64,000 bases of DNA from Meconema thalassinum (taxonomy: Eukaryota > Arthropoda > Insecta > Orthoptera > Tettigoniidae): contig OX336388.2 in NCBI GenBank assembly GCA_946902985.2, positions 1,700,381,978-1,700,445,977 of the forward strand, read 5' to 3'. Positions 22,676 to 32,735 of this stretch are shown here, one piece after another (the stretch's first letter is position 1; each line of letters begins with the position of its first letter). A program made the translations under genes and the position numbers. The notes beneath the pieces were generated by a model that worked only from the letters and a program-made list of their open reading frames with translations, was not told where the DNA came from and searched no databases.

Positions 22676-23085
22676 CCACCAACAACAAGAGATAACAAAA
22701 GGATTTCTGAAACAGCTACTGACTGAGGTTAGTCAACCCCCCCCCCCCCCCCTCCCCTGAACATCCCACCAAACCCACTCAAAACAGAAAAAAAAAGGAA
22801 AAGTATTTCATTATGCTCCTCCTCCATCAACCACCACTGGTTGAGTACCAAGTTTAACCCCACCCAAAAACAGAAAATAACACAAGGACCCCAAACTTTG
22901 TCCTCCTTCAATAGCTTCCGAGTATAATCAAAAAGCCGTTTCCTACTAACCCCTTATCTAAACCACACCAAAACAGGAAATTAAGAATGGACACCCAAAT
23001 TCTGATCCACAGCCACGACTGACTGAGCTACTAAGAGCTCCCGAGTTCAATCAAAGAGCCAGCTTGACTGACGGACCAAAACGGT
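22676..23085 (+). repeat. Degenerate ~110-bp tandem repeat (right of the BEL insertion)
   Basis: About four units, marked by CAAAACAGAAAATAAC-like, ACTGACTGAG-like and AATCAAAAAGCC-like landmarks, with many differences between units. A run of 16 C lies at 22737-22752. It continues the unit at 11146-11257. Confidence 0.65.
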
Positions 23086-23553
23086 CCCAAATACACACGG
23101 ACAAAAGTTGATCTCTTAAGCCTATCTCTGTGTATAAAGTTAGCTTTCTGTCTGAACATTTTGAATTTACGCTAAAACCGCTATTTAAATAAAACACAGC
23201 ACTCAATTTTCTATGGTCAAGTTTCCACATTAGTCTTCGAAAATCGAACCATTGGCCATTGAAGAGGAGGTGGGTGGATAGAGCGCAGAGTCATGGAACT
23301 CCTCGTACACATTTACGTAAGTACAGTGCACTCAACTTCGGAAAGAAGTGGCATTAAATATTTGTTGAACAGACCATTGAACATTCTAACTTCAGAGGGC
23401 AATAACATATCGACTAGAAAGCCTTTGTCATTGCTGCTGGCGCGTGTTGCCTTTAAACTTTAACTATTATGGCGACAAGACGAAGAAGACGAAGAAATTC
23501 TCAATCAGATGAACTCAAATATGCACTATCCGTACCTTCCACACATGAACTTG
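23086..23553. other. Intergenic DNA, no gene seen
   Basis: A short piece at 23095-23130 (ACACACGGACAAAAGTTGAT) resembles one at 31335-31370. Nothing else is recognisable. Confidence 0.4.
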
Positions 23554-23960
23554 GTCCATCTTGAGGCGTAGTTCCTAGCATTCTTGGCTGTCACCCCGAA
23601 GGTTCGGGCTCGATTACCGGTTCTGCCAAGAAATTTAATACTGGTTTGGGTCCTGGAACGGGGTACAATCACCCTAGTGAAGCAAACCTTAGAAGAGATG
23701 GATTCGATTCCCACATCAGCCATCCTTGAAGTGCTTTTCTGTAGTTCCCACTTCTACTTCAGGCAAATGCTACGATGGCTCTTAACTTAAGGCCACGACC
23801 GCTTCCTTCCCAATCCTTGCCTTAATTATAAATAAAACTACTACTGCAGACACCATAATAACACAGCTCATCAGACAAATTGTACACACACATACAAGTA
23901 CACGGGGCTGAATTGACCCTGGTGTCCAAGCCAATAAATGAAACAACAATAACAAAAACA
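23554..23960 (+). repeat. SINE family E, near full length, with shared 3' tail
   Basis: A tRNA-like head (GAGGCGTAGTTCCTAGCATT; box B near GGCTCGATTACC) is followed by a second GATTCGATTCCC, then a body with CAGGCAAATGCTACGATGG and CGCTTCCTTCCCAATCCTTG. The 3' module contains CACACATACAAGTACACGGG. The same parts in the same order, reversed, make up 45690-46062. Confidence 0.6.
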
Positions 23961-24071
23961 GATGTTATTTTAGCTATTGTTGTTTTAAAGGGTGGAACAG
24001 CAAGGCCATCTGACCCTCAACAACAGATTTAGAATTATTCACTTTTGTTATCATTACTTATTTAATTTTGT

Positions 24072-24136
24072 AGTTATTCGCTAAATTTCACTTCTTTTCA
24101 CAGTAGAAACCATGAAGTGAAATTTAGCGAATAACT
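24072..24136. repeat. Perfect 22-bp inverted repeat with 21-base loop
   Basis: AGTTATTCGCTAAATTTCAC plus TT at 24072-24093 is exactly complementary to 24115-24136. The stem has no mismatch or bulge. An RNA of either strand would form a strong hairpin. It is not part of a recognised element. Confidence 0.9.
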
Positions 24137-25189
24137 TCAAGCTAGTGATCTTAATCTTTGCCACACTGTCGGGCTTATCAATGCTGATACTGTGTTTTGC
24201 AGCAATTTCCGTATGTCTGGGGAGCAGCGAATAGCTTAAGCTAGGGTCGCCCAGAAACTTTGCTCGCGTGTAAAGGTCCTCCACCTAGCTCAGTGTTGCC
24301 CAGGCTGGAGGGATCGGCTCTGGGAGCGCGTATAGCTTTGGGGGCGGAGCAAAAGCCTAGGAGTGACTGTCACATTGACAACAGTGACGAGCGCGCTGTG
24401 ACATCACAGCGTGGCGGGTGTCCATTGGCTAAAGTTGTCGAGCGAGTATGCGGCGTGTTCACACCACAGGAAAGGTGTTGATGCTGATATTAATAATAAT
24501 TTTAGATCCCAACATCAATTCCCTACTTTGGAACACAACAAACTGTGAGAAACAATGCTATTATATTTACACTACATGTATAAATGCATAAATTTTGCAA
24601 TTTTCAGCATAGAAAAGCAGAGATTTCGCCTCGTCTCAATGATTTGTTTAGACTAAGCTTGGGGGGCTATCATTGATAACTTTTAAACATTATATTACTG
24701 ACTCCATATTATTCACATCCTCACCATCAGTTTGTTATGAACACAGGAAGTTATTTGCTTCTAACTTTACATTTTTGGGCAACTGACCCATATGGTATAT
24801 TGGCGAACTACAATCACCACTACTCCTTATTTATAAGTATAATAATTTATATTGACATGATATTTTCGCTCTCGCACAATGACTTAATTTTAGTATAAGC
24901 TGTATTTAATTTTCTGTTCAAGAAGTTGAAATGTAATCCATGAACCTACAGTACGTTATATTTATCTTTGTTTTTTGGTTGATTGCGTAATATAATATAA
25001 TATCGTATGGCCTCAGGCGCCGGGTGCAAGCTTTGTTATTTGACACACAGAGGGCAGCTTGCATGTCGAATTTCGTCGTTTCTTGGAACGCAATGAAAGT
25101 CAAGGAGGTTAGATATATAAGCTCCCTGACATTATAGAAGAGAATGGAGGAACTTTGTGTTGGCGGAATATCCCGAGATTAATTCTGCC
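24137..25189. other. Intergenic DNA with a short GC-rich island, no gene seen
   Basis: 24280-24480 is markedly richer in G+C than its surroundings, with several CpG (GAGCGCGCTGTGACATCACA). It could be a promoter or a young repeat. No convincing coding frame follows; the 73-codon frame over it has no family motif. Confidence 0.35.
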
Positions 25190-25357
25190 ATTAAGAACAC
25201 GGCCTATTGGATTCAAATAGGTTCTTTAACATGCCAACAACGTATGACATGCATGTCGTGATTTTTGCGCTTTTCAAAAATCACTTACCACGGCCAGGAG
25301 TGAACCTGCAAGCTTGGGGTTGGTAGTTCGACACGTTAACCACTCACCCACCGTGAT
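25190..25357 (-). repeat. tRNA-derived SINE, reverse orientation
   Basis: The right end, read in reverse, has a tRNA-like head with GTGAGTGGTTAACGTGTCG and a box B near GCAGGTTCACTCC. The body includes TTGGCATGTTAAAGAACC, a common SINE body motif. It lies head-to-head with the family A copy beginning at 25358. Confidence 0.45.
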
Positions 25358-25565
25358 TGTGTGGCGTAGCGGTAACGTTCTCGCCTGCTCCGCCCAAGAC
25401 AGCGGGATCGAATCCCGATGTAGTCAGTTGGCATTTGAGGGTGCTTAAATGTGAGGGAGCCGTGTATTTGCTGGCACGTTAAAGATCCTATGCAGAGCAA
25501 AATCCCGATACCCCAGCGTCTCTAAAGCTGAAGTAGTTAAAAGGGACGTAAACCTGATAATATAA
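25358..25565 (+). repeat. tRNA-derived SINE, family A (second copy)
   Basis: Box A (GTGGCGTAGCGGTAACG) and box B (GGGATCGAATCCC) are well preserved. The body TGCTGGCACGTTAAAGATCC and AAAAGGGACGTAAACC matches 5142-5390. This copy is the better preserved of the two. Confidence 0.7.
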
Positions 25566-25781
25566 CAATAGTACTGTTATTTTGATTTATGATTCTAATT
25601 TACCGATTTGGTGTATCCTTACAGTAAAATACGGTAATATACTGTAGCTTGTTTTATTGATGGTGATCGTAATAATTATCATAGTCATTCACAAAGTTAT
25701 TCGAGTTCGATGAAATTCTAACAGATAAGCACGTCTCCAGGTTTAACAAACAAATGACTTGGATATCAATGTATATTTACG

Positions 25782-26108
25782 AGGCCTCCGTGGCTTAGGC
25801 GGCAGCACGCCGGCCTCTCACCGCTGGGTCCGTGGTTCAAATCCCGGGCACTCCATGTGAGATCTGTGCTGGACAAAACGGAGGCAGACAGGTTTTTCTC
25901 CGGGTACTCCGGTTTTCCCTGTCAAAATTTCATTCCAGCAACACTCTCCACTATCATTTCATTTCATCTGTCATTCATTTAATCATTGCCCCAGACGAGT
26001 GCGTCAGGCATCGGCAGCCGGCACAGTTCATATCCTCGCCGCTAGTTGGGGGCTTCATTCATTCCATTCCTGACCCGGTCGGAGACTGGAAGCAGGCTGT
26101 GGATTTTC
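25782..26108 (+). repeat. Full-length tRNA-derived SINE, family F, with perfect duplication
   Basis: Flanked by identical 17-bp copies of ATCAATGTATATTTACG at 25765-25781 and 26109-26125. The head has box A (TGGCTTAGGCGGCAGCACG) and box B (GGTTCAAATCCCG). The body contains GATCTGTGCTGGACAAAACG and GTCGGAGACTGGAAGCAGGC. It is nearly identical to the two outer halves of the nested copy at 54901-55430. The perfect duplication marks a recent insertion. Confidence 0.92.
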
Positions 26109-26125
26109 ATCAATGTATATTTACG

Positions 26126-26874
26126 CCACTTGTTCAAAAAAAAACAAAAACAAAAAACAAAACAAAAACATCATTGTTCTTCAAGCATCTTCTTCTCACC
26201 ACGTTACAGTGTTTTTTCTGATCGATGGTACATTTATGATTAACAACTTTCCTTCTTCCAAGAGAAGTATTTAAATATACTTTGCTTGAAGTAGGGTTGT
26301 TTCTAACTCCGTACTCTTTGTCTCTTGTGAACATACTACGCTACTATATTCAAGCGACTGTTGCCAATAGCTTTGAGTCATTCCCATAAAATGTTATCAT
26401 GAATCTGGGTAGATGACCTAGATATTACGCCTCTTGAAACAACAACAACCACAAACAATCGAATAATATTTCTGTTGATGCAGTGTTTATATCTGTAAGA
26501 ATCTTGTATCAGTAGAATTACTTCCAAGTTTAAGATTTATATGGATAAGTATCGGCACATAGGTGATTCCATTACCACAGCAGTTAATGTATTATTATTA
26601 TTATTATTATTATCACTGCTGCTACTATTACTATGCAGACTCTCCCACACAAGGATACACGGGCTTGATGAGCATGTAGTTTATAGTCACTAAATGAAGG
26701 ATTGTATTTCTTTTAAATTGCTCTTGTGTTGATGTAATCTCATTTCTTATTAGAATTATTCATTTTGTTCTGATTTCTTTCTAATCCCACAGTTTATAAT
26801 TGTATATAAATCAATATTATCGTGTTGGAAGCCATTTCTCAGTATTGCCTTAGTAAATGAAACTTAATACTTTT
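26126..26874. other. Intergenic DNA, SINE-tail debris and an ATT microsatellite
   Basis: 26400-26450 resembles SINE 3' ends (GGGTAGATGACCTAGATATT, then AACAACAACAACC). (ATT)n lies at about 26590-26612. No gene is seen. Confidence 0.45.
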
Positions 26875-27407
26875 CAGCTTAGGCTTTCACGGCCGGCGTT
26901 CATAATTAAGTACAAGTTTTTCGGGCTTGTAGGCCGTGGTCCAGACAGGATATCTCCCGACGTTCCACCGGAAACTGCGTCCGGCATTATCAAGGGTTCC
27001 GCTCCTTTCCTTGGTCAGCAGTGGAATATAACAGCTTAGGCTTTCACGGCCGGCGTTCATAATTAAGTACAAGTTTTTCGGGCTTGTAGGCCGTGGTCCA
27101 GACAGGATATCTCCCGACGTTCCACCGGAAACTGCGTCCGGCATTATCAAGGGTTCCGCTCCTTTCCTTGGTCAGCAGTGGAATATAACAGCTTAGGCTT
27201 TAACGGCCGGCGTTCATAATTAAGTACAAGTTTTTCGGGCTTGTAGGCCATGGTCCAGACAGGATATCTCCCGATGTTTCACCGGAAACTGCTGACCAAG
27301 GAAAAGAGCGGAACCCTTGATAATGCCGGACGCAGTTTCCGGTGAAACGTCGGGAGATATCCTGTCTGGACCATGGCCTCCAAGCCCGAAAATCTTGTAC
27401 TTAATTA
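26875..27407. repeat. 157-bp tandem repeat ending in an inverted copy
   Basis: Unit starts (CAGCTTAGGCTTTCACGGCC) fall at 26875, 27032 and 27189, so the period is 157 bp. The first two units look identical. The third runs to about 27292 (GGAAACTGC), where the sequence turns round: 27293-27407 is the reverse complement of the unit's middle and left parts. The array is thus two and a half direct units plus a snap-back arm. An open frame across it is a by-product of the period. Confidence 0.92.
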
Positions 27408-28815
27408 ATACTTTTCAGTTGGTCAACGCGATTGTCCCAAATTGTATTACATGAAGATTATTGTGTAGGTGTTTTATTCAAACTTCAATCGCAAGATTAG
27501 GAAACAAGAAATACAAACGAGATTTTAAAATTTCGCACTGCTGCCATCTTGATGTTATGTAAACAATTTAACTAAATTAGATGTCAGTGCATTGCAATTT
27601 GTATAGTCATTTGCTGTACCAAGTTTCACTGCGTTCGGATGGTTAAATCGCGAGAAAAGTCTATTTAAATGTTTGAACTTCGCTTGGCCACCATGTTCGT
27701 TTTGTAGTTAACAGGTAGGTGAACGTCTAGTAGTGTCCTTCATAACCGTACAAAGTTTCAGGGTGATATGAGTAGGGACCGTATTTTTTGGTAATAGCGA
27801 TACGTGCGAACGTTTTTCATATCTTCTTGCTTGCCTATATATGACTTTCTAGATACTTCAATTACCGTATTTTAGCAAATTGAACTCGCGAAATATCACG
27901 AAATCTGATTTATTGCGTGAATTGCGCAAATTACCACGAAATATAAGCCTACTCCACTATGTATGAAAACTGTTAAATATTATCGAAAAAGCTCTCCAAT
28001 AAACGTTTAAACGCTTCTGAGGAATTGACGGTCATGGTTTCCTTCTCATTTGATTGATAGTGCTGCATATTCCCTACATAAATTCTCACAAAGCCGGAAG
28101 TATATGTATTCAGTTCCGCGATATGTAAGGCTATCGATGAAAATCGATATCTGCTATCGATTACATCAAATGGCGTTGTGGTCGATTTACCCCATACTAT
28201 AAGGAAGATTGCAGAAGAAACATCGATCATTTTGACAATTTATTTCGCGAAATACCCACCGAAATAGTGTCAGTTTTAACACCGAAATCAACTGTTCTAT
28301 TTCACCAAAATAAGGCCCTTAGATATGAGCAATAGTTTCAGAGATATAGAATGCCGGTGAAATATTTCGCACAGCCGCCATGTTGGATTTGTGATACGTA
28401 ATAAAATTTGAAGGGCACGGTCTGAGTTGGCCGAAATAGTACTATGACCTCACCAAGTTTCATTGAAATCGCTCCAGCCGTTTAGTAGTTTGTAGATGCA
28501 ATATACCTAAACGTTCATCTCAATGAAGTGTATATATTTAGACCACGATAAGAGCCAAATGAAAATTAATATACTTTTTGAAGATATAACATACTATACT
28601 AATTTCCTATTATAATTAAATACTTACGACAAAAGTTTATATTTATGACAACAGTTCGAACTATGAAGCATATATGAGCGGGTATTTTATGCATAGCAAC
28701 GCTACAACGGCACTTTTTTTAAACTTCACTCCCATATCTCCTTGGAAACTATATTTTACATTTAGGTAGCCTAAAGAATGCAATACATCCAAACCTTAAA
28801 GCTCGTTGACATATA
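27408..28815. other. Intergenic DNA, no gene seen
   Basis: Repeated phrases such as ACCAAGTTTCACTG, ACCAAGTTTCATTGAAATCG, GCCGCCATGTTGG and CGAAATAT suggest an old dispersed repeat. A stretch of the same style occurs at 60040-60300. The boundaries are not clear. Confidence 0.35.
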
Positions 28816-30277
28816 CACACATCAAAAAAAGTTTTGCATCACCTCGGTTCCAAGAGTTCCGGAACCGTTAAATACAAAGGGAATAGAGATCAACACAAAC
28901 AACATTTCAGCTCGTTTTATTGCTCATGAGACCCACACATTGCATGTTGTACCATCATACAGCTAGACTTTCATCATTTGTGGTCCAGATTGCAGTACAC
29001 ACCACTACCTCTAATACCCAGTAGCACGTCCTCTTGCATTGATGCATGCCTGTATTCGCCGTGGCATACTATCCACAAGTTCAAGACACTGTTGGTCCAA
29101 ATTGTCCCACTCCTCAACGACAATTCGGCGTAAATCTCTCAGAGTGGTTGGTGGGTCAAGACGTCCATAAACAGCCCTTTTCAACATATCCCAGGCATGT
29201 TCGATAGGGTTCATGTCTGGCGAACATGCTGGCCACTGTAGTCGAGCGATGTCGTTATCTTGAAGGAACGCATTCACAAGATGTGCACGATGAGGTCGAG
29301 AATTGTCGTCCATGAAGACAAATGCCTCTCCAATATTCTGCCGATATGGTTGCACTATGGGTCGGAGGATGTCATTCAGGTATCGTAAAGCCGTTTCGGA
29401 GCCTTCCATGACCACCAGTGGCGTACGTCGGCCCCACATAATGCCACCCCAAAACATCAGGGAACCACCACCTTGCTGCACTCGCTGGACAGTGTGTCTA
29501 AGACGTTCAGCCTGACCAGGGTGCCTCCAAACACGTCTCCGACGATTGTCTGGTTGAAGGCATATGCGACACTCATCGGTGAAGAGAACGTGATGCCAAT
29601 TCCGTGGGGTCCATTCAGCATGTTGTTGGGCCCATCTGTACCGCGCTGCATGGTGTCGGGGTTGCAAAGCTGGACCTCGCCATGGACGTCGGGAGTGAAG
29701 TTGCGCATCATGCAGCCTATTGCGCACAGTTTGAGTTGAAACACGACGTCCTGTGGCTGAACGAAACGCATTATTCAACATGGTGGCATTGCTGTCAGGG
29801 TTCCTCCGAGCGGCAATCCGTAAGTAGCGGTCATCCACTACAGTAGTAGCCCTTGGGCGGCCTGAGCGAGGCCTGTCATCGACAGTTCCTGTATCTCTGT
29901 ACCTCCTCCATGTCCGAACAACATCGCTTTGGTTCACTCTGAGACGCCTGGAAACTTCCCTTGTTGAGAGCCCTTCTTGACACAAAGTAACAATGCGGAC
30001 GCGATCGAACTGCGGTATTGACCTTCTAGGCATGGTAGAACTACAGACAACATGAGCAGCGTACCTTCGTCCTGGTGGAATGACTGGAACTGATCGGCTG
30101 TCGTACCCCCTCCGTCTAATAGGCCCTGCTCATGCATGGTTGTTTACATCTTTGAGCAGTTTTAGTGACATCTATGAACAGTCAAAGGGACTGTATCTTG
30201 GATACAATATACACAGTCAACGTCTATATGCCGGAGATCTGGGAACCGAGGTGATGCAAAACTTTTTTTGATGTGTG
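28816..30277 (-). mobile_element. Tc1-type DNA transposon, apparently complete
   Basis: 1,462 bp between TA dinucleotides at 28814-28815 and 30278-30279, the classic Tc1/mariner target duplication. The terminal inverted repeats begin CACACATCAAAAAAAGTTTT. They are identical for 36 bp and about 94% identical over 47 bp (28816-28862 and 30231-30277). One full-length transposase frame lies inside on the minus strand. Intact ends, target duplication and gene together make it a candidate active copy. Confidence 0.95.
29011..30033 (-). CDS. Tc1-like transposase, DD34E, 340 residues
   Basis: The N-terminal half (residues about 10-110) holds two helix-turn-helix modules (GLSTREVSRRLRVNQSDVVR; RVSTQTVRNRLHDAQL) with the basic hook GRPR between them, for binding the inverted repeats. 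The catalytic domain has D153 (LFTDEC), D243 (FMDDNSRPH) and E278 (SPDMNPIEHAWD), with exactly 34 residues between the second and third, which defines the Tc1 class. The length of 340 matches active Tc1 enzymes. No stop or shift is present. The start MPRRSIPQFDR is the usual position. It would cut and paste its own element at TA sites in the nucleus. Confidence 0.96.
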   Translation of the reverse strand: MPRRSIPQFDRVRIVTLCQEGLSTREVSRRLRVNQSDVVRTWRRYRDTGTVDDRPRSGRPRATTVVDDRYLRIAARRNPDSNATMLNNAFRSATGRRVSTQTVRNRLHDAQLHSRRPWRGPALQPRHHAARYRWAQQHAEWTPRNWHHVLFTDECRICLQPDNRRRRVWRHPGQAERLRHTVQRVQQGGGSLMFWGGIMWGRRTPLVVMEGSETALRYLNDILRPIVQPYRQNIGEAFVFMDDNSRPHRAHLVNAFLQDNDIARLQWPACSPDMNPIEHAWDMLKRAVYGRLDPPTTLRDLRRIVVEEWDNLDQQCLELVDSMPRRIQACINARGRATGY

Positions 30278-30279
30278 TA

Positions 30280-32217
30280 TTTATTCACCTAGATTACTAA
30301 TAATGACATGCCACCTATACTTCATTGATTTGATAAATACTTAGTGTATGCAGTACATACGGTACTACGGGAGAATTTTCAACACGGTAAGATTACTAAA
30401 TGGTATAACCAATACATTTAATACCTCCTTTTAATCAAGACTGATTACTATACTTATTCATTTCTTTCTCCATAGACGGTTGCATTATATCAGCATATAC
30501 ATAACCTAACACTGTTTGGCAAATTTAAAGTGGAACTTCTGATACCGTGATTCCATTTCAAGAATCCCGGTTTCTCTTCTAAACGTTTTGGGCATTTATT
30601 AGAATTGCCACATATCCATATTGGGCAATTCAACTCAAATTCTTGTACGAATTTCCGAATTTCTCCATCCCATACAACGAGGTAGGTGATTAAAGTAGAT
30701 TAAAGTAGATTTTTATCAGTTTCATATGCTGGCTAATTATGTTTCGTTTATTTATATACATTTTTCTGACATGTTTTATTTTCCTATCTGTTAGGTTATT
30801 TCATGTCATCGTAATACTGGTTGGCACCTTTTAAAAATCGTTAATAATCTCCGTATTGAAGAGGATTCAACTTATTTAACTCAAGCGCCGAGCTGAATTA
30901 TTTAATTGATTTTCTAAATTATTTTGTGTATATTTTGATTTTAAAAAATTAAAGCTTAACATTCTTACACTCACCGTTAATAGTTCTTATTTCTAAGTAC
31001 TTTTTTAAAATTATTGTTAAAAGACCACTCTTATATTTATTTAATTAATACTACTTTGTAAGGATATCCATTTGTATTACTATATTTTATTTATTACAAT
31101 TATTATCATTAATTTTTCATTTTAATTTAGATTTAAGGCACATATGCCATTTTAGTTTTTTCAATTCTTAATTGATTTTCTTTTTAGGCTGAGGATGACC
31201 CCACTGTGGGTCGAAACATGTACTAATATATAAAATATATATTTGTTTATGTATTGATTTGGCGTATAATTTAAACGTTTAATTAGCCGTTTAGAAGTTA
31301 TTAGGGTGGGAAAGGAGCAGACACACATGGATGCATACACACACACGGACAAAATGTGATCTCATAAGCCCATTTCTTTTCATAAATGAAAATAGGCTAA
31401 AAACAAGCGCGCTTTATTATTATGTAGTTTTATTCGCTTTAAGATTTAATTCCAGTTGGCTTTGAATAATCACTTCTTATTGAAAATCACGTCCTTTGGT
31501 TCGTAATTCATGCAAATAGCAAACTTCGTTGCTTATGATCGCAAGGTTATTTTATTTAATCGTATGGTGATTACTTACAATATACAATACTGGACATAAT
31601 GTACAGTATTTTACATTTAATGCTGTCGCTGATCCAGGGGTCACGTGTAGGGTAATTTAAGGTAATACCTACTGATGTGAGCAACGTTCAGCCCCTATCG
31701 CAAGGTTAGGAGCCACTTAAAAACTATTTTAATAAGCTTGAGGTGGCGTTAACTAACGCCGACCAAAGAATTTAATGACGAATGCAGCTGTCGTACCCCC
31801 AAGATTTGCTATTTCAGAGCGTAAGGTGAACATAGCAAATTATGAACTGAACACACTTGTGAATGAGTATCGCCTTATCTGGTCTGTTTGTGAAGGGTGT
31901 ACAGATGGTAGTGTCGAGCATATTACCACCCTGTGTGGAGAGACTCCGAGGGAGTTGCCATGGTGACAAGGCGGGCAAACAACGCAAGTTATCATGTAAA
32001 GATACGACGCCTCGGTGCGTCTCCGAAGTGTAGAGGCACGAGTAGTGGTAGTGAGTGTTTGCAGAACTTTTTACTCAAGAACGCTTTTAATATCCTTGGA
32101 CTGAGAAGGGGGGATTTGTGACTGGATTCAAGTAATAGTGATAACGATAATTATGATTGATTTTACGCAATATTCACTGCTGTGGTTTTAGGAAAAGTTA
32201 CGAGTGGTTATATATAT
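30280..32217. other. AT-rich intergenic DNA, no gene seen
   Basis: No coding frame is convincing. A hairpin motif at 31189-31217 (see findings) is followed by AT-rich sequence. A duplicated GATTAAAGTA lies near 30690-30710. Confidence 0.45.
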
Positions 32218-32735
32218 TGGTTCCTTAGTTGAGGGGCTGCGACAACGCGGTCATGTAGCCCCGTGTACTTTTGGTGTGTGTAGAATCTGTCTGATAACCG
32301 GTGTTAATATTGTGATGACTGTATTAGTGTGTGTATCTGTTTTTTTAAAATCCAAGTAAGGACTGCAACTTTGAATTTTTCAAATAGTTCCTACTTTGGC
32401 CGCCAAACGCCACCGTCAACGACTACTAGGCCTAGTTCAGAACTTAGCTACTAGACGCCACCACAGTCGGCTCTTGGCAACGAACGTAGCAACCTAAGAG
32501 CGTTGTTTACATTCTTAACCTATACAATTTAGTTTCACACAGGTGTAATTAGTGGAAAGTTCTTTAATATGCCATAAATCTATGACATGGGACCGCCGGC
32601 TTTACTTCCCCTCCGAAGAAAGGCATACTGAGTGATTTTTAACGCTCTTAAAAATCCGACGGCTTCGGCCGGGTTTGAACCCGCTATCTTGGGCATAGAA
32701 GCTCAGCATGCTACCAATTACGCCACCGAAGCCGC
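32218..32735 (-). repeat. Composite SINE family H, near full length (about 515 bp)
   Basis: In reverse, the head at 32735-32650 is tRNA-like, with box A (GGTGGCGTAATTGGTAGC) and box B (GCGGGTTCAAACCCG). A body follows (GAGGGGAAGTAAAGCCGGCG; CATAGATTTATGGCAT), then a middle part and the shared 3' module ending GTCGCAGCCCCTCAACTAAG. The same order occurs forwards at 50705-51172. Confidence 0.75.

Noticed and set aside
25782..25860. tRNA gene in the head of SINE family F
   Set aside because: It is followed by a SINE body and flanked by duplications, and near-identical copies exist; it is a retroposed tRNA-like head.
26887..27150. 87-codon minus-strand frame
   Set aside because: It lies in the 157-bp tandem repeat and repeats its own text; it is a by-product of the period.
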